From Gammaproteobacteria bacterium (GTDB taxonomy: Bacteria > Pseudomonadota > Gammaproteobacteria > Chromatiales > Chromatiaceae): DNA of 5,018 nt. The position numbers were made by a program, and so were the translations under genes. The notes below the pieces were generated by a model. The model ran no database searches, was not told the origin of the DNA, and saw nothing but the letters and a program-made list of their open reading frames with translations. The DNA is taken from positions 1 through 5,018 of the forward strand of contig JAUXGQ010000196.1 in NCBI GenBank assembly GCA_030621975.1, read 5' to 3'. Below, in pieces: positions 1 through 5,018 of this stretch (positions within the stretch are counted from its first letter, which is position 1; each line of letters starts with the position of its first letter).

Positions 1-178
1 GTTGGATGAACTGCAACGGTTCTCGCCGCACATCCGGGAGGACGTCTTCGACGCACTCACCCTGGAAGGATCGGTCGCCGCGCGGGATCACATCGGAGGC
101 ACCGCCCCCAGGCAGGTCCGCCAGGCGATCGAGCGCGCCCGAGAGCGCTTGTCGAAAGATGGGGAAAGCAGCGGCTGA
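1..178 (+). CDS. argH: Argininosuccinate lyase, C-terminal end (partial)
   Basis: This is the last 58 codons of a gene entering from the left edge; the first full codon is at base 2 and the TGA stop is at 176-178. The translated tail contains LTLEGSVAARDHIGGTAP followed by QVRQAIERAR, the very conserved C-terminal segment of argininosuccinate lyase (fumarase/aspartase superfamily). The enzyme splits argininosuccinate into arginine and fumarate, the last step of arginine biosynthesis, in the cytoplasm as a homotetramer. The signature loop with the catalytic serine lies upstream of the window, so activity cannot be judged here. The highly charged, short tail after the conserved block (ERARERLSKDGESSG) is normal for the family. 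A possible weak terminator overlaps the stop, and a REP pair follows at once, so the next gene is probably a separate transcription unit. Confidence 0.93.
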   Translation, partial: LDELQRFSPHIREDVFDALTLEGSVAARDHIGGTAPRQVRQAIERARERLSKDGESSG

Positions 179-191
179 TGCTGTTTTTTTT
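165..191 (+). terminator. Possible weak intrinsic terminator overlapping the argH stop
   Basis: CAGC (169-172) can pair with GCTG (180-183) around a 7-base loop. The stem can be extended by one G-T wobble and A-T pairs (165-168 with 184-187). It leads into a run of eight T at 184-191. The T-run is convincing, but the stem is short and only four pairs are strong. The stop codon lies in the loop. The strong REP hairpins directly downstream could help termination or protect the 3' end. Confidence 0.35.
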
Positions 192-194
192 AGC

Positions 195-262
195 GTAGGA
201 GCCCGCTTGCGGGCGAACGGGCATCAGGTACCGAAAATGTTCGCCGGCAAGCCGGCTCCTGC
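195..262. repeat. Inverted pair of REP-like palindromes (REPIN/BIME-like)
   Basis: Two 24-base units face each other: 195-218 and, on the opposite strand, 239-262, separated by 20 bases. The left core is GCCCGC-TT-GCGGGC (201-214); the right core, read on the - strand, is GCCGGC-TT-GCCGGC. They agree at 21 of 24 positions. One difference is GTAGG versus GCAGG at the head. The other two are the partner bases of one stem pair, so pairing is preserved. The head-stem-TT-stem-CGAAC layout is the one known for REP sequences of Pseudomonas and related bacteria, which are moved by RAYT (TnpA-REP) transposases acting elsewhere. The whole pair can fold into one long cruciform or RNA hairpin. No transposase is in this window. 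Confidence 0.85.
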
Positions 263-339
263 AGACCGGGACGAAGTAGCATCAGCAAAATCAATTCAGT
301 CGTGCGGACAAGTTAAGCAACACCCCGAGGAACACGCGA

Positions 340-699
340 ATGCCTGAAGACAGCCTGCAAGCGCTCAATGCCCGTCTCAGCCGGTTCGCCCGGGAACGGG
401 ACTGGGAACAGTTCCATTCACCCAAAAATCTCGTCATGGCCCTGATCGCCGAGTGCGCCGAACTGGTGGAACATTTTCAATGGCTGAGCGAGGCACAAAG
501 CCTTGACCTGCCCCCGGCCAAAAAAGACGAGGTAGCCTTGGAAATGGCGGATATCCTCATCTACCTGCTGCGTTGCTCGGACCGGCTCGACATCGATCTG
601 CTGGAAGCCACCCGTCGCAAGATCCGGATCAATGAGGACCGGTACCCGGTGAGCAAAGTCTACGGAGATGCGCGGCGCGCTTCGGAGTACGAGGACTGA
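340..699 (+). CDS. MazG-like nucleotide pyrophosphohydrolase (RS21-C6/dCTPase type)
   Basis: This 119-aa soluble protein belongs to the all-alpha NTP pyrophosphohydrolase (MazG-like) superfamily, closest in look to the single-domain RS21-C6/DCTPP1 group. Such enzymes hydrolyse (d)NTPs, often dCTP or modified nucleotides, to the monophosphate and pyrophosphate, cleaning the nucleotide pool. Visible signatures are W22 and F25-H26-S27-P28-K29-N30 near the N-terminus, the metal-binding pair E38-x-x-E41 (in AECAELVEHFQW), the second acidic pair E68-x-x-D71 (in EMADILIYLL), and the C-terminal KIRINEDRYP block (94-103), all expected in order. Length is typical and no key residue is missing. The ATG at 340 has a GAGG ribosome-binding site at 327-330, nine bases upstream. 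The next gene starts 67 bases downstream with no terminator between, so co-transcription is possible. The exact substrate cannot be read from sequence. Confidence 0.9.
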   Translation: MPEDSLQALNARLSRFARERDWEQFHSPKNLVMALIAECAELVEHFQWLSEAQSLDLPPAKKDEVALEMADILIYLLRCSDRLDIDLLEATRRKIRINEDRYPVSKVYGDARRASEYED

Positions 700-766
700 T
701 CGGCACGAATTAAAGTTTTTTCCCGGCCGGCCGTTACCGGGCCATCGACAATAACAGGATGCAAGC

Positions 767-1621
767 ATGCCACAGACCGAACAAAACTGTTTCGAAAAGG
801 AATGGATCGACGCCTGTCCCGCCGGTTTACTGGTAATCGACAGCGGCGGTACCATCCGTTGGCTGAATCCGGCACTCGAGGAAATGCTGGGTCTTGACGC
901 GGATAGACTGCTGGGCCACAACCGTGAAACCCTTCCCGAACCCGCCTACCGTGGGCTGTTCGACGAGGACGCGGTGATCAGCCTCCCCGGCCCCGGGGAA
1001 CGCTGGTTTCACAGGGAATCCGCCTCGGTCCGATCCGCCGAAGGCGATGAATCGACCCTTTATGTCTATCGGGATATCAGCGAACTGGTACATCTGCGGG
1101 CTGAACGCGATCGCCTGCAGGAACAGGTGCGCGATCTTACCCTCACCGACGAGCTCACGGGTCTCGCCAACCGCAGCGCCCTGATCAATGCGTTGACCAC
1201 GCAGGTCACTCGCAGTCGCCGCTACCACAACCCCCTGTCCCTGATGGTGGTGAGGGTCACACTCGGCGATAACAAAACCCTGGCAATCCATGAGCTCCCG
1301 GAGCGCGCGGTCCTGGCAGTCAGCCACTACCTGCGCGACCGCCTGCGCTGGGCGGACATCATCGGACGTTATGACCCGACCCTGTTCATGCTGATCCTGC
1401 CTGAGACCGACCAGTCGGCCGCTGGCGTCCTGATCGAGAAAATTCGCGCCGAAAGTACGGAGATCGAATTGCCCGATGATCTGGCGAATCTGCCCCTGGA
1501 GCTCAGCTTCGGTCTGGCGGAATGGGAGCAGGGCGATGATCCCCAGACCCTGACCGAGCGGGCGATGCTCATCAAGGACACAGCGAACGGGGCCCACATA
1601 GCCGCATCGAACGGACACTGA
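767..1621 (+). CDS. PAS domain protein with a degenerate GGDEF domain (DPTLF in place of GGDEF, I-site kept)
   Basis: This 284-aa protein has no signal peptide or membrane segment. Residues about 13-106 form a PAS sensor domain (ACPAGLLVIDSGGTIRWLNPA, ending in YVYRDISE). Residues about 104-125 are a short coiled-coil linker (LVHLRAERDRLQEQVRDL). Residues 126-284 form a GGDEF fold opening with the canonical DELTGLANR (128-136). The catalytic site is destroyed. The GGDEF loop reads DPTLF (203-207), the metal-binding aspartates of the usual DxDxFK are lost (VVRVTLGDNK, 161-170), and the C-terminal ADxALYxAKxxGRN block is degraded. Diguanylate cyclase activity is therefore very unlikely. The product-binding inhibitory motif RxxD (R194, D197) remains exactly five residues before the loop. 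A role as a c-di-GMP receptor or interaction module is inferred. The ATG at 767 has AGGA at 756-759, seven bases upstream. The next gene is class I adenylate cyclase, across a palindromic element. Confidence 0.88.
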   Translation: MPQTEQNCFEKEWIDACPAGLLVIDSGGTIRWLNPALEEMLGLDADRLLGHNRETLPEPAYRGLFDEDAVISLPGPGERWFHRESASVRSAEGDESTLYVYRDISELVHLRAERDRLQEQVRDLTLTDELTGLANRSALINALTTQVTRSRRYHNPLSLMVVRVTLGDNKTLAIHELPERAVLAVSHYLRDRLRWADIIGRYDPTLFMLILPETDQSAAGVLIEKIRAESTEIELPDDLANLPLELSFGLAEWEQGDDPQTLTERAMLIKDTANGAHIAASNGH

Positions 1622-1650
1622 TGGCGGCCCGTCATGGGGCGCGGCGCCAA

Positions 1651-1811
1651 GGAGCCTGTCCGAGAATAGAGAACCTACTGCGGAAAAGCCATTTCGGCCA
1701 GATTTCCCGATCATTTTCGTTAAATAGAACGGGCTATTTGCCTCAAATGATCGAAAAATCTGGCTCAAAATGGCTTTCCCTCGCGACGGCCCCTATTCTC
1801 GGACAGGCTCC
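1651..1811. mobile_element. 161-bp palindromic MITE-like element in the cyaA leader
   Basis: The ends are perfect 19-base inverted repeats: GGAGCCTGTCCGAGAATAG at 1651-1669 and its exact complement at 1793-1811. Inside lies an unpaired stretch (1670-1681 against 1780-1792). A second 46-against-46 base imperfect stem follows (1682-1727 with 1734-1779), with matching blocks GCCATTT, GCCAGATTT, CGATCATTT and AAATAG. A six-base loop, AACGGG (1728-1733), lies at the exact centre. The flanks share only AA on each side (1649-1650 and 1812-1813), which could be a 2-bp target duplication or chance. The element has no coding capacity and is more AT-rich than its neighbours. This is the build of a miniature inverted-repeat element mobilised in trans. 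The family is not identified here. It ends 27 bases before the chosen cyaA start. Confidence 0.8.
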
Positions 1812-1823
1812 AAGGGGATCGTC

Positions 1824-1841
1824 GGGGGGGACAAACGCATG
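1824..1841 (+). promoter_or_regulatory. Ribosome-binding region and start choice for cyaA
   Basis: A run of seven G (1824-1830) lies eight bases before ATG at 1839-1841. It is the only purine-rich Shine-Dalgarno candidate close to an in-frame ATG here. The upstream in-frame ATG at 1770 lies inside the right arm of the palindromic element and has no ribosome-binding site. A downstream in-frame GTG at 1914 is closer to the conserved part of the protein but is preceded by a poor site. The 1839 start is favoured but not certain. Confidence 0.55.
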
Positions 1842-4793
1842 GGCCAACAGACAACCCGGCCTCCCCTGGCCCGGGCGCCTGACCCGACGCCCCAAGCTAC
1901 CCGGCCCGGATCCGTGACTGAAGCGCTGAAGCTTCAGGACGGTATTGGCCGCAAAGATCTGGAGGCCATCCGGCAGCGTTTTTTCGCCCTGCATCGGGAA
2001 CGACTGCGGCGCATCCTGGGTGAATTGAGGGCAAGCCATCAGGACTTCATCGTCCTGCTTCCCCTGCTGTTTCACATCAATCACCCGATGCTCCCGGGGT
2101 TTGTCAACACGCGCACACCGGCCGGACTTCCGAACTACAGCCCAACGCGCGCGGCGCTGCGTACCGCCCGCAAAATCAGCCGCAGCTTCGCGTACAAGAA
2201 GCGCGCCCAGCGCCGCTTCCGGATACAAGCCCTCTATTTGATGGGCAGTATGGGCACGATTGCGCAGACCGCCGGCAGCGATTTCGACGTATGGCTGTGC
2301 CACGATCCGGGGCTCGGCGGCACGGAGATTCAGGGGCTGCAGGAAAAGGCGACCAAGATCGAGCACTGGGCCGCCGAGCTGGGGGTGGAAGTGCACATCT
2401 TCGTGATGAATGCGGACCATTTCCGCCGCGGAGGCAAGGCATCCCTGTCTGTGGACAGTACGGGCAGTACCCAGCATTTTCTGCTGCTGGAGGAATTTTA
2501 CCGCACCAGCGTATTTCTGGCGGGGCGCTACCCTTTGTGGTGGCTGGTTCCTCCGGAACAGGAGAACGACTATTCCGAATACGCGGCGATGCTGTTGCAC
2601 AAGCGCTTTGTGGATCACCGCGAATGTCTTGATTTCGGTGGTCTGCAGGCCGTTCCCGTAGAGGAGTTCTTCGGCGCCGCCCTTTGGCAACTGTTCAAAG
2701 GCGTGGACGCGCCTTATAAGGCGGTCCTCAAGATCCTTTTGATGGAGGCCTACGCCCGCGATTATCCTGCTCCCGAGTGGATCGCGCAGCAGGCTAAAGT
2801 AGCCGTGTACAACGGCGAAAAAGACGTCTCCAGACTCGATCCTTACATACTCCTGTATCATCACGTGGAACGCCACCTGGTGCGGCAAGGGGAGACGCAA
2901 CGCGTGGAGCTGTTGCGGCGATGTCTGTATTTCAAGGTCGGAGAACGACTCAGTCGATTGCCGGCAAAGCGGCCGCCGAGCTGGCGCCAGGAACAGATGC
3001 TGACGCTGACCCGGCAATGGAGCTGGAGCCCCGCAGACCTGGAGGCCCTGGATTCGCGTCCCCACTGGAAAATCGACAGGGTCATGCAGGAGCGCAACAT
3101 ACTGGTACGCGAACTCTCGCATAGTTACCGCATACTCACGGAGTTTGCGCGCAGCAACGCCAAACGCATCCGCATCGATCCTGTCGAGCTCAGCCTGCTT
3201 GGGCGCAAGCTTTATACCGCCCTGGAGCGCCGGCCGGGCAAGGTCGAGCACATCAACCCGGGTATTTCCCAGGACCTGGTCGAGCCGAGACTGTCACTGC
3301 ATTACGCGCAGACCCGCGACGGAAACCAGGGGTGGTTTCTCTACCGGGGCCAAACGGACGAGGACCAGGCCCGCAACCTGTCCCCGGTAAAAACCACCCT
3401 CAGTCTGATCGAGATGCTGGCCTGGTGCCATGTCAATGGTGTAAGCAACCGGGATACGATATTTTCCCTCTATCCCGAAGACGGCCCGGTCACGTTCACC
3501 GAACTGCATGCCATTCTGGACGCCTTGAGTTGCCTCTATCCCGATGGCAAACCGCCGAAAGCGGACCTTGACGACCTCGGTCATCCGGCCCGGGCCTTAT
3601 CCTCGCACATCTTCGTCAACGTGGGGACCGACCCCATGGAACATCTGTCCCGGGAAGGCAAACAACTGACCAGCAACCGCTGCGATGCCCTGAGCTTCGG
3701 TGCCGCCCACGCCAACCTTGCCGTCAACCTGGAAGAGCTGATCTCCACAAGCTGGGGAGAGCTGCTGGTCCGCCGCTACGAAGGCGCTGCAGGCATGTTG
3801 GATGCCCTCTGCCGCTATCTGGGGCTGACCCTTCTCATCAAGGCGGAGATTCCTGCACCGAAGATCGACGCCTATAGCTTCTCCTCCATACGCGCCCGAA
3901 GTATCGCCGGCCGCGTCGCCCAGGTCTTCGATGACGCCTGCCGGGCGTTCGGTCCCGAGGGCAGCGGACAAACCGCCCGCTACGTGCTGCAGGTCGGTGA
4001 CGATTTGTTTGTAATTCAAAAAGGGGAACAAGGATTTGGCTGGACCCGGACCGAAACCGTGGACGAGCTCACCGAACTTCTGGGCGAACCCCAGGCCGGG
4101 TTCAAACCGGTGGTCATGGACCGCAACGCCCTGAGCGGCTCGCATCTGCCGGTTCTTTTCGAGCACAACCGGCCGCACCGAATTCAGCTTTATTATCGTC
4201 CCCGGGAGGGGCAGGTGGATCTGTTCATACTCGATGAGAACGGGGGGCTTTTCCACCAAACTTTGCGCTCGGACGATCACCAACAGCTCTTGATTCAGCA
4301 GCAGCGGTTTCTCAACAGCATGCTCAGATACCGCAGTCTTTTCGTCGTTTATCCTGGGAATGAGCCACTACTCGAGGAGCTCGAGTTTTTTCTTCTGCGC
4401 CGCAACCGGAAGGGAAATTGGAGCGCGGAACCCAAACGCCCACCGCAGTCCAGCGTTATGGACAACTATCTCGAGCTGCGCCTGATCACCAGCGGTAGCA
4501 GCCACCAGGTCCGTCCCTTTGCGCTGATCTGCGGGGACGAGGAGTTCAACGTTCTGGAATACGGCGACGCCCTTTATCCCCGGGTAGCCCGTCACATCCT
4601 CGGCTTGCGCCGCGGCCGCTCCCGCTACCCCATCTATCTGACTGCTGTGGAAACCAGCGACAACGACTTCGACCAACGTCCCTCCAGCATCGGGATTCTC
4701 AACCTGAAAAAACGGGTGGAAACGCGCCTCAATCACGCGCTCCAGGAAGTCGGCCTGCCGGAGCGAAACAATCAGGACAACCCAACGGCCTGA
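1839..4793 (+). CDS. cyaA: Class I adenylate cyclase
   Basis: The product converts ATP to cAMP and pyrophosphate in the cytoplasm, feeding CRP/Vfr-type regulators. With the 1839 start it is 984 aa. Residues about 1-27 are a proline-rich, poorly conserved leader. The N-terminal catalytic nucleotidyltransferase-like part (about 40-240) contains LYLMGSMGTIAQTAGSDFDV, matching the enterobacterial MGS...SSDLDIW signature; D148 and D150 are the presumed metal-binding pair. VEVHIFVMNADHFR and LLLEEFYRTSVFLAGRYPLW follow in the expected order. Later family blocks include VEHINPGISQDLVEP (about 468-482), an FGAAHANLAVNLEEL-SWGELLVRRYEG segment, and a C-terminal RSRYPIYLT (about 927-935). E. coli CyaA is 848 aa and Pseudomonas-type enzymes are longer (about 950), so this protein fits the longer group and its C-terminus need not share the glucose-PTS regulation of the enteric one. 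The reading frame is intact. The 5' leader includes the palindromic element, and REP hairpins follow the stop. Confidence 0.95.
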   Translation: MGQQTTRPPLARAPDPTPQATRPGSVTEALKLQDGIGRKDLEAIRQRFFALHRERLRRILGELRASHQDFIVLLPLLFHINHPMLPGFVNTRTPAGLPNYSPTRAALRTARKISRSFAYKKRAQRRFRIQALYLMGSMGTIAQTAGSDFDVWLCHDPGLGGTEIQGLQEKATKIEHWAAELGVEVHIFVMNADHFRRGGKASLSVDSTGSTQHFLLLEEFYRTSVFLAGRYPLWWLVPPEQENDYSEYAAMLLHKRFVDHRECLDFGGLQAVPVEEFFGAALWQLFKGVDAPYKAVLKILLMEAYARDYPAPEWIAQQAKVAVYNGEKDVSRLDPYILLYHHVERHLVRQGETQRVELLRRCLYFKVGERLSRLPAKRPPSWRQEQMLTLTRQWSWSPADLEALDSRPHWKIDRVMQERNILVRELSHSYRILTEFARSNAKRIRIDPVELSLLGRKLYTALERRPGKVEHINPGISQDLVEPRLSLHYAQTRDGNQGWFLYRGQTDEDQARNLSPVKTTLSLIEMLAWCHVNGVSNRDTIFSLYPEDGPVTFTELHAILDALSCLYPDGKPPKADLDDLGHPARALSSHIFVNVGTDPMEHLSREGKQLTSNRCDALSFGAAHANLAVNLEELISTSWGELLVRRYEGAAGMLDALCRYLGLTLLIKAEIPAPKIDAYSFSSIRARSIAGRVAQVFDDACRAFGPEGSGQTARYVLQVGDDLFVIQKGEQGFGWTRTETVDELTELLGEPQAGFKPVVMDRNALSGSHLPVLFEHNRPHRIQLYYRPREGQVDLFILDENGGLFHQTLRSDDHQQLLIQQQRFLNSMLRYRSLFVVYPGNEPLLEELEFFLLRRNRKGNWSAEPKRPPQSSVMDNYLELRLITSGSSHQVRPFALICGDEEFNVLEYGDALYPRVARHILGLRRGRSRYPIYLTAVETSDNDFDQRPSSIGILNLKKRVETRLNHALQEVGLPERNNQDNPTA

Positions 4794-4815
4794 CCACCAA
4801 CATCAAACGACAAAT

Positions 4816-4888
4816 GCAGGCTGGGGCTTGCCCCAGCTTGCTGCGTACTGGCTCGCGAAACAAAGCGCTGGGGCGAGCCCCAGCCTAC
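4816..4888. repeat. Second inverted REP-like pair, different stem family
   Basis: Two 22-base units face each other: 4816-4837 and, on the opposite strand, 4867-4888. Each has a perfect 8-bp stem, GCTGGGGC pairing with GCCCCAGC, around a central TT (left, 4828-4829) or GA (right, 4875-4876, read TC on the - strand). The units differ at only two of 22 positions: the GCAGG/GTAGG head and one central base. The head-stem-dinucleotide-stem layout matches the pair at 195-262, but the stem sequence differs, so this is a separate REP subfamily. Lying 22 bases after the cyaA stop, it may stabilise the mRNA 3' end. There is no T-run, so it is not a standard intrinsic terminator. Confidence 0.85.
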
Positions 4889-4936
4889 CTCTGCAGGTGC
4901 GGGTAAAGGGCCACATCTTTGCCCATAAATCCCGGA

Positions 4937-4970
4937 GACGCTACAAATCACCAGCGTCAGATTATTTATT
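4937..4970 (+). terminator. Weak candidate terminator hairpin after cyaA
   Basis: GACGCT (4937-4942) and AGCGTC (4953-4958) form a perfect 6-bp stem with a 10-base loop, followed by the T-rich tract AGATTATTTATT (4959-4970). The stem is short, the loop large and the tract interrupted by A, so function is doubtful. It is the best terminator-like site I see after cyaA. Confidence 0.25.
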
Positions 4971-4973
4971 AAC

Positions 4974-5001
4974 CGCGGAGGACGCGGAGGAACGCAGAGG
5001 A
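4974..5001. repeat. Short tandem repeat of CGCRGAGGA (dispersed-repeat type)
   Basis: Three copies of the 9-mer CGCRGAGGA lie at 4974-4982, 4983-4991 and 4993-5001, the last with A in place of G. They are preceded by TTAAC. Purine-rich repeats of this kind, starting TTAACCGC and continuing with GAGGACGC units, are familiar as dispersed intergenic repeats in many bacteria and cause false small ORFs reading LTAEDAEERRG. The full unit often has an inverted partner, which would lie beyond the window end, so this copy may be truncated by the window. Confidence 0.65.
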
Positions 5002-5018
5002 GGTTTCTTTTGATCATA

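Larger units (their letters stand above)
4794..5018. other. Gene-free repeat-rich spacer downstream of cyaA
   Basis: No credible coding region is seen in these 225 bases. The open frames present on both strands run through REP palindromes and the CGCRGAGGA repeat and resemble no family. The stretch contains a REP pair, a small hairpin GGGTAAAG/CTTTGCCC (4901-4908 with 4917-4924, one G-T pair), a second hairpin with a T-rich tail, and a short tandem repeat. It looks like an accumulation site for small repeats between transcription units. Confidence 0.7.

Noticed and set aside
6..347. 113-codon + strand frame overlapping the argH end
   Set aside because: It is out of frame with the clear ArgH tail, runs through the REP pair, and its composition (Arg/Ser/Pro-rich) is typical of an off-frame reading.
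715..741. T-run next to CCCGG...CCGGG as a terminator between the pyrophosphohydrolase and PAS-GGDEF genes
   Set aside because: The T-run comes before the stem on the + strand, and on the - strand the stem is followed by A rather than T, so neither orientation fits an intrinsic terminator.
827..1768. 313-codon open frame on the - strand
   Set aside because: It is antisense to the PAS-GGDEF gene and starts within the palindromic element; there is no family resemblance.
1621..1917. ATG overlapping the GGDEF stop (TGATG), suggesting a translationally coupled small gene
   Set aside because: The frame reads through both arms of the palindromic element and then overlaps cyaA in another frame; there is no ribosome-binding site of its own and no recognisable product.
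1743..3251. Long open frame (502 codons) on the - strand
   Set aside because: It lies opposite the well-supported cyaA gene and the hairpin element, shows no recognisable domain, and is the kind of antisense frame expected in GC-rich coding DNA.
3597..4283. 228-codon open frame on the - strand inside cyaA
   Set aside because: It is a shadow of cyaA with no ribosome-binding site or motif that I recognise.
4998..5012. AGGAGG followed by TTG as the start of a gene leaving the window
   Set aside because: AGGAGG is part of the repeat unit and only two codons follow before the window ends; nothing supports a gene.
4828..5013. 61-codon + strand frame and an 81-codon - strand frame in the terminal spacer
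   Set aside because: Both are translations of REP palindromes and the CGCRGAGGA repeat, a known source of false small proteins.

Overview
The window is roughly 60% GC, densely coding on the + strand, and looks like a gammaproteobacterial chromosome. The main evidence is a class I adenylate cyclase (a family largely confined to Gammaproteobacteria) downstream of the end of argH, plus inverted pairs of REP-like palindromes. The CyaA architecture resembles Pseudomonas-type enzymes more than the shorter enterobacterial ones. I cannot name a genus from sequence reading alone.

Layout: 1-178 is the 3' end of argH (argininosuccinate lyase). 179-339 is a spacer with a possible weak terminator and a REP pair (195-262) whose two palindromes carry a compensatory base-pair swap. 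340-699 is a small MazG/RS21-C6-type nucleotide pyrophosphohydrolase. 767-1621 is a PAS-GGDEF protein whose catalytic GGDEF loop is replaced by DPTLF while the RxxD I-site just upstream is kept. 1651-1811 is a 161-bp near-symmetrical hairpin element with perfect 19-bp ends, sitting between the GGDEF stop and the cyaA start. 1839-4793 is cyaA (about 984 aa). 4794-5018 has no credible gene. It holds a second REP pair with a different stem, a small hairpin, and a tandem CGCRGAGGA repeat running up to the window end.

How the genes fit together: argH is a housekeeping arginine gene and the pyrophosphohydrolase a nucleotide-pool sanitiser. The more suggestive pair is the degenerate, I-site-bearing GGDEF protein next to the cAMP-producing enzyme. 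The first may sense c-di-GMP or act as a protein-interaction module, and the second makes cAMP. A functional link between them is inference from adjacency only. The hairpin between them could influence cyaA mRNA. No complete new multi-gene system is evident. The most notable items are the degenerate GGDEF protein and the palindromic element in the cyaA leader.
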